Of a stretch of 64,000 nt of DNA, positions 54,924-64,000 are shown piece after piece. The notes beneath the pieces are model-generated. The model made no database searches. It was given only the letters and a program-made list of their open reading frames with translations, and had not been told where the DNA came from. This DNA comes from an uncultured Bdellovibrionales bacterium. GTDB lineage: Bacteria > Bdellovibrionota > Bdellovibrionia > Bdellovibrionales > UBA1609. The position numbers and the translations under genes were made by a program. The DNA lies in the NCBI GenBank assembly GCA_903833275.1, contig CAILEP010000022.1, positions 160,981 through 224,980 on the forward strand. The letters run 5' to 3'. Positions within the stretch are counted from its first letter, which is position 1. Each line of letters opens with the position of its first letter.

Positions 54924-56102
54924 TTAGAATCGCGGGCACTGATAGGCAAAATTCACAGTCACACCAGTCGGCACGTTTGAGAATGTGACTTGATTGCTTG
55001 AGTTGATCGAGTACTGAATCTGTGGCGCATAATTCGCCGGCGTCGTCGTCAACACAATTTTGGTGGCATCCGGGTTACATGGCAATTGCTTCGGGCTGTT
55101 TTTCGTATTCTTAATTACATCCTGTGCAATGCTTCCCAGTTGCGAGCCATAGTCCGATGCGCAAATACTTCCAACGACTCCTGGCTGAATGTTGCCCAAT
55201 GCACTCAAGGCGCTCGTGGGTTGTGCCAAATCCATATATTGAGTACCCAAGTATCCAAAAGTCACGATGCCGGCCGGTGATATATTGAACTCTGACTTCA
55301 TACACGCTGTCGTATCTGTAACGATAGCATGCACCGTCACAGCTTTTGACGGAAAGAGCGCCGACATCTTTGCAACAAGCGTTGCCGGTAAATCATAATT
55401 TTCTAGCGCCGCTGGAGTATTACCATCTCCGTAATCCACGCCACCCTGCGAACGCTCATCTTCGTTTGCCAAAATAATAATTTCTAACGGAGCGCCAGGG
55501 CGAAAGAATCCATTTTGATTTCGATCGGCGGCCATATTAAGTGCGTAAATCCCACGTTCGTCATCCGCTGGGCACGAGGCCTCTGCAAAGCCGGCGTTTG
55601 CACAATTCAATGTCTCCTGACGCTGAATTGTACCGCTAAATAGATCAGCGGCATTGGGCGTACTCTGATCGATCACACTCAGGCCCGAGTTAACCCCAGC
55701 CGTTGAATGAAACGGCAAAAACTGCCCATCTTGAAATGCGCCATTTCCATTAGCTGCAGAAGGCACATTGCCTGGCGTGGCCGAAACATCTGTCGTCACG
55801 ATTGCAATTTGATAAAAGAGTCCCTTAATTGAGTTAAAAAATGTCGGAAAGGCCGAGCCCATTTTCTGCTGCCGTGCCCACATTGAACCTGAATTATCGT
55901 CTACAAATATAATGTCAACTTCGCCGCTCTTAAACGTAAGGTTGTAAAATAGAGTACTCCCCACCAGCTGGCAGGCGGTGTCCTGCGCAGCACTGACTGA
56001 GTCGCAACTTAGCTTCGGTATGCTTTGAAAACCAACGTTTGAGCATCCCGTTGCAATTGAAATTGCCATCGAAACAAACAAACCAATCCATTTTGCACGC
56101 AT
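54924..56102 (-). CDS. VWA-domain lipoprotein
   Basis: 392 residues from the ATG at 56102, preceded by AGAAGGTGGA; a longer frame to 56147 is unlikely. Lipobox SIATGC-S. The VWA-like fold begins with DIIFVDDNSGSMW, where D-N-S-G-S fits the metal-binding DxSxS motif. Strands such as LFYQIAIVTTDVSA and PLEIIILANEDERSQ follow in the proper order. Cysteines occur in pairs. The C-terminus has a small beta domain (STPANYAPQIQYSI...YQCPRF). Role unknown; possibly envelope adhesion. Confidence 0.82.
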   Translation of the reverse strand: MRAKWIGLFVSMAISIATGCSNVGFQSIPKLSCDSVSAAQDTACQLVGSTLFYNLTFKSGEVDIIFVDDNSGSMWARQQKMGSAFPTFFNSIKGLFYQIAIVTTDVSATPGNVPSAANGNGAFQDGQFLPFHSTAGVNSGLSVIDQSTPNAADLFSGTIQRQETLNCANAGFAEASCPADDERGIYALNMAADRNQNGFFRPGAPLEIIILANEDERSQGGVDYGDGNTPAALENYDLPATLVAKMSALFPSKAVTVHAIVTDTTACMKSEFNISPAGIVTFGYLGTQYMDLAQPTSALSALGNIQPGVVGSICASDYGSQLGSIAQDVIKNTKNSPKQLPCNPDATKIVLTTTPANYAPQIQYSINSSNQVTFSNVPTGVTVNFAYQCPRF

Positions 56103-56332
56103 AAATCCACCTTCTCTTACCCGATTCAATTCCAATATATGTGCCAATGGTAGGCCGATCCCAAATGATTGAAATTACATCACTTTTCCAGATAAAATCG
56201 GAGAGCCCAATATTTCAAAACTGTCAAAACTATAGACGCAAAATCCTTTTAAACTTACAAATTGACGTGCTTTCAAGTGGTTATGCTTGGGCGAAAAAAC
56301 GGCCTTGGGCGAGAAACGTCACCCATTTAGAT

Positions 56333-56361
56333 TTAGGCCGGGCCCAAAAATTTGATATAAT
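56333..56361 (+). promoter_or_regulatory. Weak sigma-70-like promoter candidate
   Basis: A perfect TATAAT at 56356-56361 lies about 30 bases before the ATG at 56392. The -35 region (around 56333) matches poorly. The rest of the 289-base gap upstream holds no convincing gene. Confidence 0.3.
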
Positions 56362-56391
56362 AATAGACGAGCCAATGGAGGTTAATTTCCC

Positions 56392-56835
56392 ATGCAAGTG
56401 CGTCCCCCAAAATTTTCTGAATCAAGATTCAAGAACATTCTTGGCGTGTTTGGTTTACTTTCTGCGACAGCCCTGGTGATTTACATTCTTGCTAGCCTCG
56501 GATTGAATTACAAATCAGCATCGTCGCAATTGATCGAGCGCATCTGGGAGCAAGACATTGCAAATCTCAGTGGTCTCCACAAACTCCCGCCCACCTGGTC
56601 CGAAATACGAGTCGTCGAAAAAACAAATGCCACTGGCGACAGTGCCGCCGAGACTTGGGCTCGCGACACCTCGTCCCCCATCGAAATAAATCCAAAGGGT
56701 GACTATAAACTTGAAGTTCTTTTTATTTCCCAACATGACGGAGAACACGAACGCGTTGTGATCCAGCATCACATGATTCACATTCCGAGCGGAAATTCTG
56801 TTTGGGAACTCGGTCGCACCTATCAACTGAATTAA
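56392..56835 (+). CDS. Small single-TM membrane protein
   Basis: 147 residues. The ATG at 56392 follows GGAGGT at a good distance. One membrane helix (ILGVFGLLSATALVIYILASLGL) is followed by a mixed domain ending SVWELGRTYQLN. Nothing was recognised. The next gene (pseudouridine synthase) starts in the TAATG overlap, so the two are translationally coupled, though a functional link is not obvious. Confidence 0.68.
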   Translation: MQVRPPKFSESRFKNILGVFGLLSATALVIYILASLGLNYKSASSQLIERIWEQDIANLSGLHKLPPTWSEIRVVEKTNATGDSAAETWARDTSSPIEINPKGDYKLEVLFISQHDGEHERVVIQHHMIHIPSGNSVWELGRTYQLN

Positions 56836-57506
56836 TGAAAATTATATTTGAAAACGAAAATTTCATCGTCGTTGATAAACCTGCCGGCTGGCTTTCTGTG
56901 GTTAGTCGCGATAAGGCCGACCCCCGCCCATGCGTCGCGACCCAACTTCAAGCCTCCTTGGGCACCGGTAAGATTTGGCCTTGCCATCGTCTTGACTTAG
57001 AAGTTTCAGGCCTCATTCTTTTTGCCAAAAATAGCGAATCGCACCGCGCTGCCAACCATTGGTTTGAACATCGCGAGGTCATAAAAACTTATTCGACCTT
57101 TAGCGAGATCCCAACAGTACAAAAAGACTTAGACTTTCTGATGAGTCGCCTTGGCACCGATGTTGAATGGAAGTCGAACCTTGCCCGCGGTAAGAAGAGA
57201 GCATTCGAGTCACCGCACGGCAAAGAGGCCGTCACTTTGGCCCGACTCATTGGGCCTCACACACTGCTGCCGTCAGAAACCAGCTGTTTACAATGGGAGC
57301 TCAAACCCAAAACGGGGCGCTCACACCAGCTTAGATTCGAAATGTACCGGCACAAAACGCCCATCATCGGCGACGCGCTTTACGGCGCCACGACGAAATA
57401 CAATCCAAATGCAATTGCACTGCGCGCGATCCAGATTCAGTTTCTATCCAAAGATTTTGAAAATTGGGGTCTGCCCAGCGAAATCAAAACCACCGCTTTA
57501 ATTTAG
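56835..57506 (+). CDS. RluA-family RNA pseudouridine synthase
   Basis: 223 residues from the ATG at 56835, which overlaps the stop of the preceding gene (TAATG). Catalytic block CHRLDLEVSGLILFAKNSESH with the essential Asp, early IVVDKPAGWLSVVSR, and the late WELKPKTGRSHQLRFEMYRHKTPIIGDALYGA are the RluA hallmarks. There is no S4 domain, so it belongs to the RluA/RluC-like smaller group (TruC-type). Converts uridine to pseudouridine in rRNA or tRNA; exact site unknown. Confidence 0.92.
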   Translation: MKIIFENENFIVVDKPAGWLSVVSRDKADPRPCVATQLQASLGTGKIWPCHRLDLEVSGLILFAKNSESHRAANHWFEHREVIKTYSTFSEIPTVQKDLDFLMSRLGTDVEWKSNLARGKKRAFESPHGKEAVTLARLIGPHTLLPSETSCLQWELKPKTGRSHQLRFEMYRHKTPIIGDALYGATTKYNPNAIALRAIQIQFLSKDFENWGLPSEIKTTALI

Positions 57507-57547
57507 CTTTCTGGCAAATCTTCAGCGTCACTTTTAATCGTAATTTT

Positions 57548-60500
57548 CTATTTAGAGTTCTTAAATAATTTTTTAAGCATTATCGCTTCATAGATATTGT
57601 TCGGGGCCAAATCGACGAAACTTACATAAGGGTCTCTCTCGTGTAGCTGACGTAGTTCCAATTCTATAAGCGCCTTGCCTGGTGCCGTTTTATCATTCAT
57701 TCGCACAGATGCTACAAATTGCGAATTTTTTCTCACTTCATCGAGAGACTTCAAAACAGCCCCGTTGCCTTCATTAATGTCATCCATATCGCCGGCCACA
57801 ACCACATACCGATCATACTGAGACTCCGGAAACTCCTTCTGAACTTCTAAAACCTTCTTTAGACCAACATCATAGCTCGTCCCGCCGCCCAAATTAATTT
57901 TAAAAAATTCTTCGGCATCTTTATAGACATGCGCGATTCCGTCAAAAGCGACAAAACGAAATTCAACTCTTTTATACTTACTCAAAAGAATAGCTCGAAT
58001 GTCATAGAACATCTGTTTTGTTTGCTCGACAAATCTTGTGTAACTTCCCGACATATCAATCATGAGCGTGACCTGGGCGTTGACCTCTGGGCTAGGCTCA
58101 GGAGTATACGATTGCACCGCCCAATCCTTCGACATGTCTAAAAGCGAGAAGCCCTTCTTAAAAACCTTGGCTAAATCGTGGGCGGACATCGATTTCTCGT
58201 CCTCGCCTTTACCCGACAACCCACCGTTTAGTCGGTAGTACGCCAAACCCTTAGCGAACGCCTTACGTGCAATAATTGCGCTCTTTGGTGGGCCATTACG
58301 TCGAGCCGCCCAATCTCCACGCACTTCATCAACAACTTCAGTGGGACCATTTTTTGGTCGCAAATTCGGCAGCTCAATTAAAGTCCCCAGCGCTTTGGCA
58401 TAGGTCGTGAGATCGACATTTACAAAAGAAGGGTCCTGTCCGTCCTTACCCGCCTCTTTTCCACCGGGGTCTTTACCCTCGCCCTGACCCTGACCACCCT
58501 TGTTAGGGTTAGGACCCCATATTCTTCGACCCGGTTCTCCACCGATCGGGCTAACATCGGTCGGTAGGTCTTTTGAAATCGCATCCGAAATAATTAGCGA
58601 CGGTAAATGATTATGAAAACGGTCTGCGTTTGGTGCCGGCGACTCTTTCACAAATTCAGCGACTGAAGATCGATCAAATTTGAAATAGGGGATATCTGGC
58701 AAAACCTTAACACTTACACCACCAGTATTATGCGCCAAACCACGCTGGCCCAAAATCGCAAGCTGCAAAGCCTTCATTGCTCTCGAGCTCACTTCGTTTC
58801 GATACTCATCGACGGCATGTGCAGCGGTCGGTACCGCCGTTAGAAGATGCGATGGCACCCCAGCAACTAAATCCGAAACAACTGATTCTATCGAGGCTAC
58901 CGAGTTTTTGGGCAAAACATCCTGAATTTCTGCCGCAGCCAGATTGAGATCCGCCTTAAATAGATTAAGCTCCGTTTGCAACGGGTCGGCGAGAATCGGC
59001 ATCGACACTTCGTTCAGTTCAACACCTTCAGTTTTGGCGACCTGCCAAAAATTTAACTGTAGGCGCTCAGTTAGCGAAGTGTCATTTCGAAAAACCTCAT
59101 AGGCGGCGACCTTACCTACGGGGTCAACTTCAATTCTCACTCGTGTTTTCACGACACGCATCACTCGTGACTCATCCGACGCCGGCACATTCAATGAGCT
59201 CTCAAGGCTCACTGGGCGACCCATTAACTTCGCCATTACGTAAAGGGTCTGCACAATCGACTTTGTGTCGATTGTAATATTGCGTCCGATTTCGTCTGAT
59301 ACTTCTAAACCAATATAGTTCGTTTTTCCGCCATTTAGATTCGACAGCACAACCCGCGGAGATTGAAAATACAAGAACGAAGTCACCTGACGTATAATCC
59401 CTTCACGCACACGGTGCGGGTCTCTGGTGATAATCATATGCTGATAATCTAACTTTGGGTCTTGGCTCGGCGGCAAATTGGGGTCCCACTCTTTATTTTT
59501 ATCTGCGGGCCTGGTCAAAGCATAATTTCTTTTCGATATCCAACTGTCATCCAATCCAATACGCAAAAATTCAGTGTCGTCCATTTTGGCAATCACTTCA
59601 TTTGTCGCGTAGGCAATGAACGCACGATCTCGTTCGATCGGCCTAAGCTTCGTGATTTCGACTCTCGCATTAAACTTGCTGCGCAAGTTTCTCCAGGCCT
59701 CGAGGCCCAACCAATAGGGGTTCTGCATCGACTCACGCGTCACGCCGGCGATTAGGCAGCAATACTCCATCGCGTGATCAAAGGTGCTAAATGGAGTATG
59801 CGGCGGTATCACCTCTTGCATGAGCGTCGCAAAGCCCTCATTCATGATTTTCGTTCGTGCCGCACCCGGAATATAGCGGTTCATTCTCTCAAATTTTTTG
59901 GCCATTTCAATTTTCCAGGCGGGCATCGATTGCGGTAAATTTTCGACAAAAGCCTGCAACACATTGGCCGTCGGATGAAATTTATTTTTACCACCGGCCA
60001 AATTAAAATCTTCCGGAGTATTAAATTCGCCTAACATTATATCTTGCGCGTAGGTCAAAGAGAGAAGGTATTGATACCACTCTGAAACGTCGCTGCGGCC
60101 ATTGGCTTTTTTAATTTCTTCCAAATATTGATCAAAATCATAAGCGGCCTGGTTAAGCTCAGCAGCTCGCACATGCTGCCAGCGTGAGTGGACCCCAAAG
60201 TGATTATGGCCGGCGACGTGGTTGATAATTGAAAATTGTTGTTTTGGATTTAGGTCGTCGCGATAAATTGAGTGGCGTAACTTTTGGCCGAAGATCACCA
60301 TTTCATAAATGATTCCGTCGCCCTTACCCGTATTTAAAATATTGGCACCATCATGCCAATGGCCCACTGGCAATCGGCCATTAGCCGCGATGGTGTCTAG
60401 TTCTTGCCCCGACAAAAACTGAATTATTTGGGGTGGCCGCGAAACACCGAGCTGGTCTAAAACCCCACCCGGCGACAAAAGTAATTTGGCATACTCTTCA

Positions 60501-60682
60501 ATATCTTTTTGTGAGCTTATGTCACGCCCGCTCCAAATAAGGCGATACTCACCGTCATTATTTGGTCGACGTAAAAATTCCGCGCAAGAGTCCCCGTGCT
60601 TATCGTGATCATTTGCTTGCGCACCAATCCCCGCCAAAATAACGGCAAGAAAAATGATCTGTACAAGACGGGCTGCACCCAT
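57548..60682 (-). CDS. Exported SpoVR-like/YeaH-like (DUF444 VWA) fusion protein
   Basis: 1044 residues. A signal peptide (LVQIIFLAVILAGIGAQA-N) starts the chain. The SpoVR-like part covers about 40-480, with HVAGHNHFG (about 155), ARTKIMNEGFATLMQE (about 276) and NPYWLGLEAWRNL (about 319). A Gly/Lys-rich linker (about 725-750) leads to a YeaH/DUF444-type VWA domain with LMIDMSGSYTRF (Asp about 875), HVYKDAEEFFKI, GGGTSYDVGL and VVAGDMDD. These match E. coli YcgB and YeaH, joined here into one protein. GGGAG in the last codons of the upstream gene is its ribosome site. Confidence 0.82.
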   Translation of the reverse strand: MGAARLVQIIFLAVILAGIGAQANDHDKHGDSCAEFLRRPNNDGEYRLIWSGRDISSQKDIEEYAKLLLSPGGVLDQLGVSRPPQIIQFLSGQELDTIAANGRLPVGHWHDGANILNTGKGDGIIYEMVIFGQKLRHSIYRDDLNPKQQFSIINHVAGHNHFGVHSRWQHVRAAELNQAAYDFDQYLEEIKKANGRSDVSEWYQYLLSLTYAQDIMLGEFNTPEDFNLAGGKNKFHPTANVLQAFVENLPQSMPAWKIEMAKKFERMNRYIPGAARTKIMNEGFATLMQEVIPPHTPFSTFDHAMEYCCLIAGVTRESMQNPYWLGLEAWRNLRSKFNARVEITKLRPIERDRAFIAYATNEVIAKMDDTEFLRIGLDDSWISKRNYALTRPADKNKEWDPNLPPSQDPKLDYQHMIITRDPHRVREGIIRQVTSFLYFQSPRVVLSNLNGGKTNYIGLEVSDEIGRNITIDTKSIVQTLYVMAKLMGRPVSLESSLNVPASDESRVMRVVKTRVRIEVDPVGKVAAYEVFRNDTSLTERLQLNFWQVAKTEGVELNEVSMPILADPLQTELNLFKADLNLAAAEIQDVLPKNSVASIESVVSDLVAGVPSHLLTAVPTAAHAVDEYRNEVSSRAMKALQLAILGQRGLAHNTGGVSVKVLPDIPYFKFDRSSVAEFVKESPAPNADRFHNHLPSLIISDAISKDLPTDVSPIGGEPGRRIWGPNPNKGGQGQGEGKDPGGKEAGKDGQDPSFVNVDLTTYAKALGTLIELPNLRPKNGPTEVVDEVRGDWAARRNGPPKSAIIARKAFAKGLAYYRLNGGLSGKGEDEKSMSAHDLAKVFKKGFSLLDMSKDWAVQSYTPEPSPEVNAQVTLMIDMSGSYTRFVEQTKQMFYDIRAILLSKYKRVEFRFVAFDGIAHVYKDAEEFFKINLGGGTSYDVGLKKVLEVQKEFPESQYDRYVVVAGDMDDINEGNGAVLKSLDEVRKNSQFVASVRMNDKTAPGKALIELELRQLHERDPYVSFVDLAPNNIYEAIMLKKLFKNSK

Positions 60683-60684
60683 GA

Positions 60685-63117
60685 TTACGGCTCCCGTTTT
60701 TGACTACGGTTAATTTCGTATCTAAGATCGTTTGCCATTCGCAACGCCTGCCGAAAAGAACTCCGGTCATAACCAAATTTTGCCAGCGTAGCTTCGATCT
60801 GCATCGCGCGTTCTTTCACGGCTGCACTTGTCGGCTTTCCGTCAAAATAACCCAACACGCTCGATATCACTGCCGTATCAAACTCTTTTTCGACAACAAA
60901 CTTTTGTATGACGCGCATGAGGGGCTCATAAACCTGCCCACCATTTGTGATTTCGAATGTTTTTACAATACCAGGAGTAAATGGCTGACCATTTATCTCT
61001 TGATACAATTGAAAAATCCGCGCTAGTCGTTCTTTATTTATCGGGTGCCTATTATGATTGCTATCAATCCAATATTCGGCCTTGTCACCAGCCGCAGCGA
61101 CCTCCATCAGTTCCTGCTGAATCTCTTCATAAAGTTTTTCTTTAAGGCCACTCTCTCCACCGACTAGATTTTGTACGTCCTCGGTGATTGCCTTTAACAA
61201 ATAGTGATTTTTGATTCCTGACTCAATTTCAATCCAACGAGCCCGCAACTCATTTTTATTATCAACAAATGACTCATTATCAATCATCTCGCTAAAAGCA
61301 CGATCCATTATAGCCGGGGTCAACGGGCTATCCGCCTTTTCAGCCATCGACAAACCATACGAAAGCCAGCGCTCAGCATCACGGGCCGAGATACCACCTT
61401 CACCTTCACGCAATAGCTGTTGAAGGCGCGCCAGATCGATGAGAAGAGGCGTGCCCACTTTTTCTTTCTTAAGAATTACATCAAGGCGACTTTGTACGTT
61501 CGTATAGTAGTGGCTTGAGGCTTTAAACGTGCTCAATTCATTTTTGAACTGTGCAATTTGCTCAGGATCGCGAATAAAACGCGTACCTGCTACCGTCATT
61601 GCCAAAAGCTCCAAAGCATGCGGGGCAATCAGTACCTGTTTATTTGGAGTCGGCGTCCAATACAATGCATAGCGGCCGGCAGGCCCCATCACCTCGCCGC
61701 GCTCACTAGCAACTGGCCAAAGTTCAACCAGACTCGCGGGCTTCAATTCAGAGCTATCCAACGCACGCATTTTAAAGGTTTTCGCTAATTTTTTTGGCGA
61801 CGACATGTGGACTGCCAATTCGGCGATTAACACCGGATTCAACGTCTGTCGCATCGGTACACGTTTTACGCGATCCAAACTCGCCTTAGAGCCCGGGCGC
61901 TTTCGTGCATCTTCGACCTGCTCGTCGTTCGTTGCTGCCATCGTTATTGAGTTAAGAGTCAGCGCCGGGGCACCGCCCGATTCAGCAACGTTATTTTGAA
62001 ATACCTCAAGAAGGGTATTCAACAATCCCTCATCATTACGATAGAGCTCATCTAGAAAAATACCTCGGCCATCTCGACGCGGGATTGCCCCGTTGTAATT
62101 ATATGAAAGCGCACTTCCGCTTCCATAAACCTGCATTAAATAGATATTTTCTGAAAAGAAGAGTTTTGTTTCCTCAGGGTGCTTCCCTTGAAATCTAACT
62201 ATCCCAGGGGGTGCACTTGGGTCTGGAAGTCTGCGCACAATATCAACATGCTGTTCAAGCATCTTAATATAGTCTTCTTCGGTGATATTCGACAGATTCC
62301 AAGTCTGTTTATAATGCGAAACAATTGCATTTAGAATTTCGGCCGATTGCGGATCTGGAGTCAGAAATGGGTTCGGATCTAAACCCAAAACCGCATTAAC
62401 CCTTGTTTTCGCAGCAGCAACGATTCGCTCCTGGGTTTCTTTTGGCAAAAGAGTCAGCGGAGACCGCTGCAAAGGCTTAATATGAAGAGCGCCCGTCTTT
62501 TTATCAGCAACCAATGCTTCAAGATAAGGTATTTGATCCAGATTCTTCCATCGAAACGTGTATTCATAATAATTAGGGTCATTTACCGACAGACGATCAA
62601 CAACGCGATCTAAAATAATCAGCAATTCAGTTTTACCGGTACCGCCTGGCCCAACCAGCATTAGAGTATTACCGCTCTTTCCACTCGCCAAATTAGAAAT
62701 GTAGTCGACTGTCGAGTTAATGGCCTCGAACTGCCCTACAATGAAGGCTCCATCAGCTTCAGGTACGCCCGACGAAAAAATAGGATAGTCAAAATATTTA
62801 CGAACAGGATAGGTCGGGTCCGCAATCAAGCGGCGCGGATACTTAACGATGGCGTGCAAATAGATTTGAGCTGCGTCCATCACAATTGACGGATGGCGAA
62901 AGGCAAGGTTCGCCTCTATACTATTGGTCTCAGTCAACTCACGCAATGTGTGAACTTCAAAACGAGCGTGAAGACTATCCAATGCTTTGCTTTCGACCTT
63001 GGCTGAGCTCAATAAGCTCGCGCAACTTTTCTCGTCGCTAGCATGCGCATTAAGACCGAATACCGCATTTGCGGCGACTGCAAAAAACAACAAAACCCCA
63101 GCAGCATTGACTCCCAT
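60685..63117 (-). CDS. Exported PrkA/YeaG-like AAA+ protein
   Basis: 810 residues from the ATG at 63117, where GAGAGGG precedes it. A TTG at 63153 adds 12 residues with positive charges but would lie upstream of the expected transcription start. A hydrophobic signal (AAGVLLFFAVAANAVFGLNAHA-S) follows. Walker A GPGGTGKTELL (about 155-163), Walker B GIFLDELYRND (about 356), and MAATNDE (sensor 1, about 396) are present. The rest aligns in order with E. coli YeaG, including the ending LAKFGYDRSSFRQALRMANDL. PrkA-type proteins are described as cytoplasmic kinases or motors, so an exported form is odd. Confidence 0.82.
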   Translation of the reverse strand: MGVNAAGVLLFFAVAANAVFGLNAHASDEKSCASLLSSAKVESKALDSLHARFEVHTLRELTETNSIEANLAFRHPSIVMDAAQIYLHAIVKYPRRLIADPTYPVRKYFDYPIFSSGVPEADGAFIVGQFEAINSTVDYISNLASGKSGNTLMLVGPGGTGKTELLIILDRVVDRLSVNDPNYYEYTFRWKNLDQIPYLEALVADKKTGALHIKPLQRSPLTLLPKETQERIVAAAKTRVNAVLGLDPNPFLTPDPQSAEILNAIVSHYKQTWNLSNITEEDYIKMLEQHVDIVRRLPDPSAPPGIVRFQGKHPEETKLFFSENIYLMQVYGSGSALSYNYNGAIPRRDGRGIFLDELYRNDEGLLNTLLEVFQNNVAESGGAPALTLNSITMAATNDEQVEDARKRPGSKASLDRVKRVPMRQTLNPVLIAELAVHMSSPKKLAKTFKMRALDSSELKPASLVELWPVASERGEVMGPAGRYALYWTPTPNKQVLIAPHALELLAMTVAGTRFIRDPEQIAQFKNELSTFKASSHYYTNVQSRLDVILKKEKVGTPLLIDLARLQQLLREGEGGISARDAERWLSYGLSMAEKADSPLTPAIMDRAFSEMIDNESFVDNKNELRARWIEIESGIKNHYLLKAITEDVQNLVGGESGLKEKLYEEIQQELMEVAAAGDKAEYWIDSNHNRHPINKERLARIFQLYQEINGQPFTPGIVKTFEITNGGQVYEPLMRVIQKFVVEKEFDTAVISSVLGYFDGKPTSAAVKERAMQIEATLAKFGYDRSSFRQALRMANDLRYEINRSQKREP

Positions 63118-63153
63118 TTTTACCCTCTCTTCAATCCTTGTGTAATTCCGCAA

Positions 63154-63182
63154 AAATTAGGGATATCTATGGGTTGAGTCAA
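63154..63182 (-). promoter_or_regulatory. Candidate promoter of the PrkA/SpoVR operon
   Basis: On the minus strand TTGACT (63177-63182), 17 bases, then TAATTT (63154-63159). The -35 is five of six to consensus; the -10 is poor. Transcription would start near 63147, giving a 30-base leader that includes the ribosome site. Confidence 0.45.
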
Positions 63183-63185
63183 TGT

Positions 63186-63216
63186 ACGAATATTCAATCC
63201 AGGGCTCAATATTCGT
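63186..63216. promoter_or_regulatory. Inverted repeat upstream of the PrkA/SpoVR promoter
   Basis: ACGAATATT (63186-63194), 13-base spacer, AATATTCGT (63208-63216). It sits directly upstream of the -35 box at 63177-63182. A regulator site is plausible. Confidence 0.5.
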
Positions 63217-63343
63217 AAAGGGACCTCACTGGCGCATTATCATGAAAATATGAAATACTGCCGCTTTGAGATTCTTATGCCTTCTATAAAATTTAAACTA
63301 ATATAAAAAATTTGATTTTTTGAAGTCTACTTTTATTAAAGAC

Positions 63344-63376
63344 AAAAAAAACCCAGATATCTTACGATATCTGGGT
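63344..63376 (-). terminator. Terminator of the rRNA operon
   Basis: On the minus strand ACCCAGATATC, loop GTAA, GATATCTGGGT, then a run of T. A perfect 11-bp stem with a T tract, just after the 5S gene. Confidence 0.93.
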
Positions 63377-63387
63377 CACAATAAAAA

Positions 63388-63503
63388 GCTGGCATCGTGC
63401 TACTCTCCCACACGGTTACCCGTGCACTACCATTGCCGCTGACGGACTTTACTTCTGAGTTCGAAATGGGATCAGGTGTTGCCCCGTCGCTAAAGACACC
63501 AGC
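63388..63503 (-). rRNA. rrf: 5S ribosomal RNA
   Basis: The minus strand reads GCTGGTGTCTTTAGCGACGG, then the universal CCATTTCGAACTCAGAAGT and GGTAGTGCACGGGTAACCGT blocks, ending GATGCCAGC, which pairs with the 5' end. About 116 nt. A terminator follows. Confidence 0.95.
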
Positions 63504-63582
63504 AAAAACTAAATTTCAAAAACTAAAACAAACTTTTGATCTTACTCAAGTCATTCTTAGCAGGAGTAGAAATCCAATACTT

Positions 63583-64000
<418 letters not shown>

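Noticed and set aside
56141..56479. 112-residue frame on the plus strand
   Set aside because: Overlaps the 56392 gene, which has a good ribosome site, and reads as low-quality sequence with no signal or domain.
63504..63582. Search for a tRNA in the 5S-23S spacer
   Set aside because: Only about 80 bases, no cloverleaf-like arms seen.

Overview
This is a compact 64 kb stretch of a Gram-negative bacterial chromosome. Short gaps, many lipoproteins and outer-membrane barrels, LPS/O-antigen sugar genes, a PilT ATPase, a PEGA-bearing Ser/Thr kinase, a GYF-TPR protein and many exported proteins of unknown role suggest a Bdellovibrionota or 'delta'-type relative. That placement is inference from gene content; the 23S fragment at the right end could settle it. 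No insertion sequence, phage, CRISPR array or tRNA was recognised, and no gene-free gap exceeds about 300 bases.

Layout. 0-3.5 kb: end of a MipA/OmpV outer-membrane protein, an exported protein with a possible transglutaminase-like core, and a HAMP membrane protein. 3.6-8.9 kb: surface-glycan locus with four glycosyltransferases and rfbC/rfbD. 9.1-15.4 kb: GAF-PAS-PAS histidine kinase (behind a 12-bp tandem repeat), small membrane protein, MFS exporter, small barrel protein and Ser/Thr kinase. 15.5-18.2 kb: GYF-TPR protein and a PilT gene broken by an in-frame TAA. 18.4-23.5 kb: a DUF2844/DUF3443 pair, CBS protein, barrel proteins, and a lipoprotein/barrel gene split at an A8 tract. 23.6-27.4 kb: MoxR-DUF58-transglutaminase operon. 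27.4-32.2 kb: CBS-PAS protein, large unknown membrane protein, and a lemA-TPM-TPM operon. 32.3-37.9 kb: second 12-bp tandem repeat, an exported unknown, and a complete BMP-type ABC importer ending in a clear terminator. 37.9-44.1 kb: exported Ala-rich barrel protein, then manC, exported GH15 glucoamylase, pgi and a ROK kinase. 44.2-51.5 kb: operon of a DegT aminotransferase, TIGR03546/TIGR03545-like pair, M28 lipoprotein peptidase and TrmB-like methyltransferase. 51.5-57.5 kb: S41-like peptidase, response regulator lacking its phosphoacceptor Asp, VWA lipoprotein, small membrane protein and pseudouridine synthase. 57.5-63.2 kb: a two-gene operon described below. 63.3-64 kb: 3' end of an rRNA operon (23S, 5S, terminator), on the minus strand.

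The most striking system is at 57.5-63.2 kb. A PrkA/YeaG-like AAA+ protein is translationally coupled to one protein that joins a SpoVR-like domain to a YeaH/DUF444-like VWA domain. In E. coli the three counterparts YeaG, YeaH and YcgB are separate cytoplasmic proteins. Here they are two proteins, and both begin with what looks like a Sec signal peptide. An envelope-located version would be unexpected, because the AAA+ motor keeps its Walker motifs although the periplasm has no ATP.

Two genes look broken or specially decoded. pilT has a TAA where homologues have sense sequence, followed by 46 more in-frame codons that read as the normal PilT C-terminus. The 22.1-23.5 kb gene is put out of frame by one base in an A8 run.
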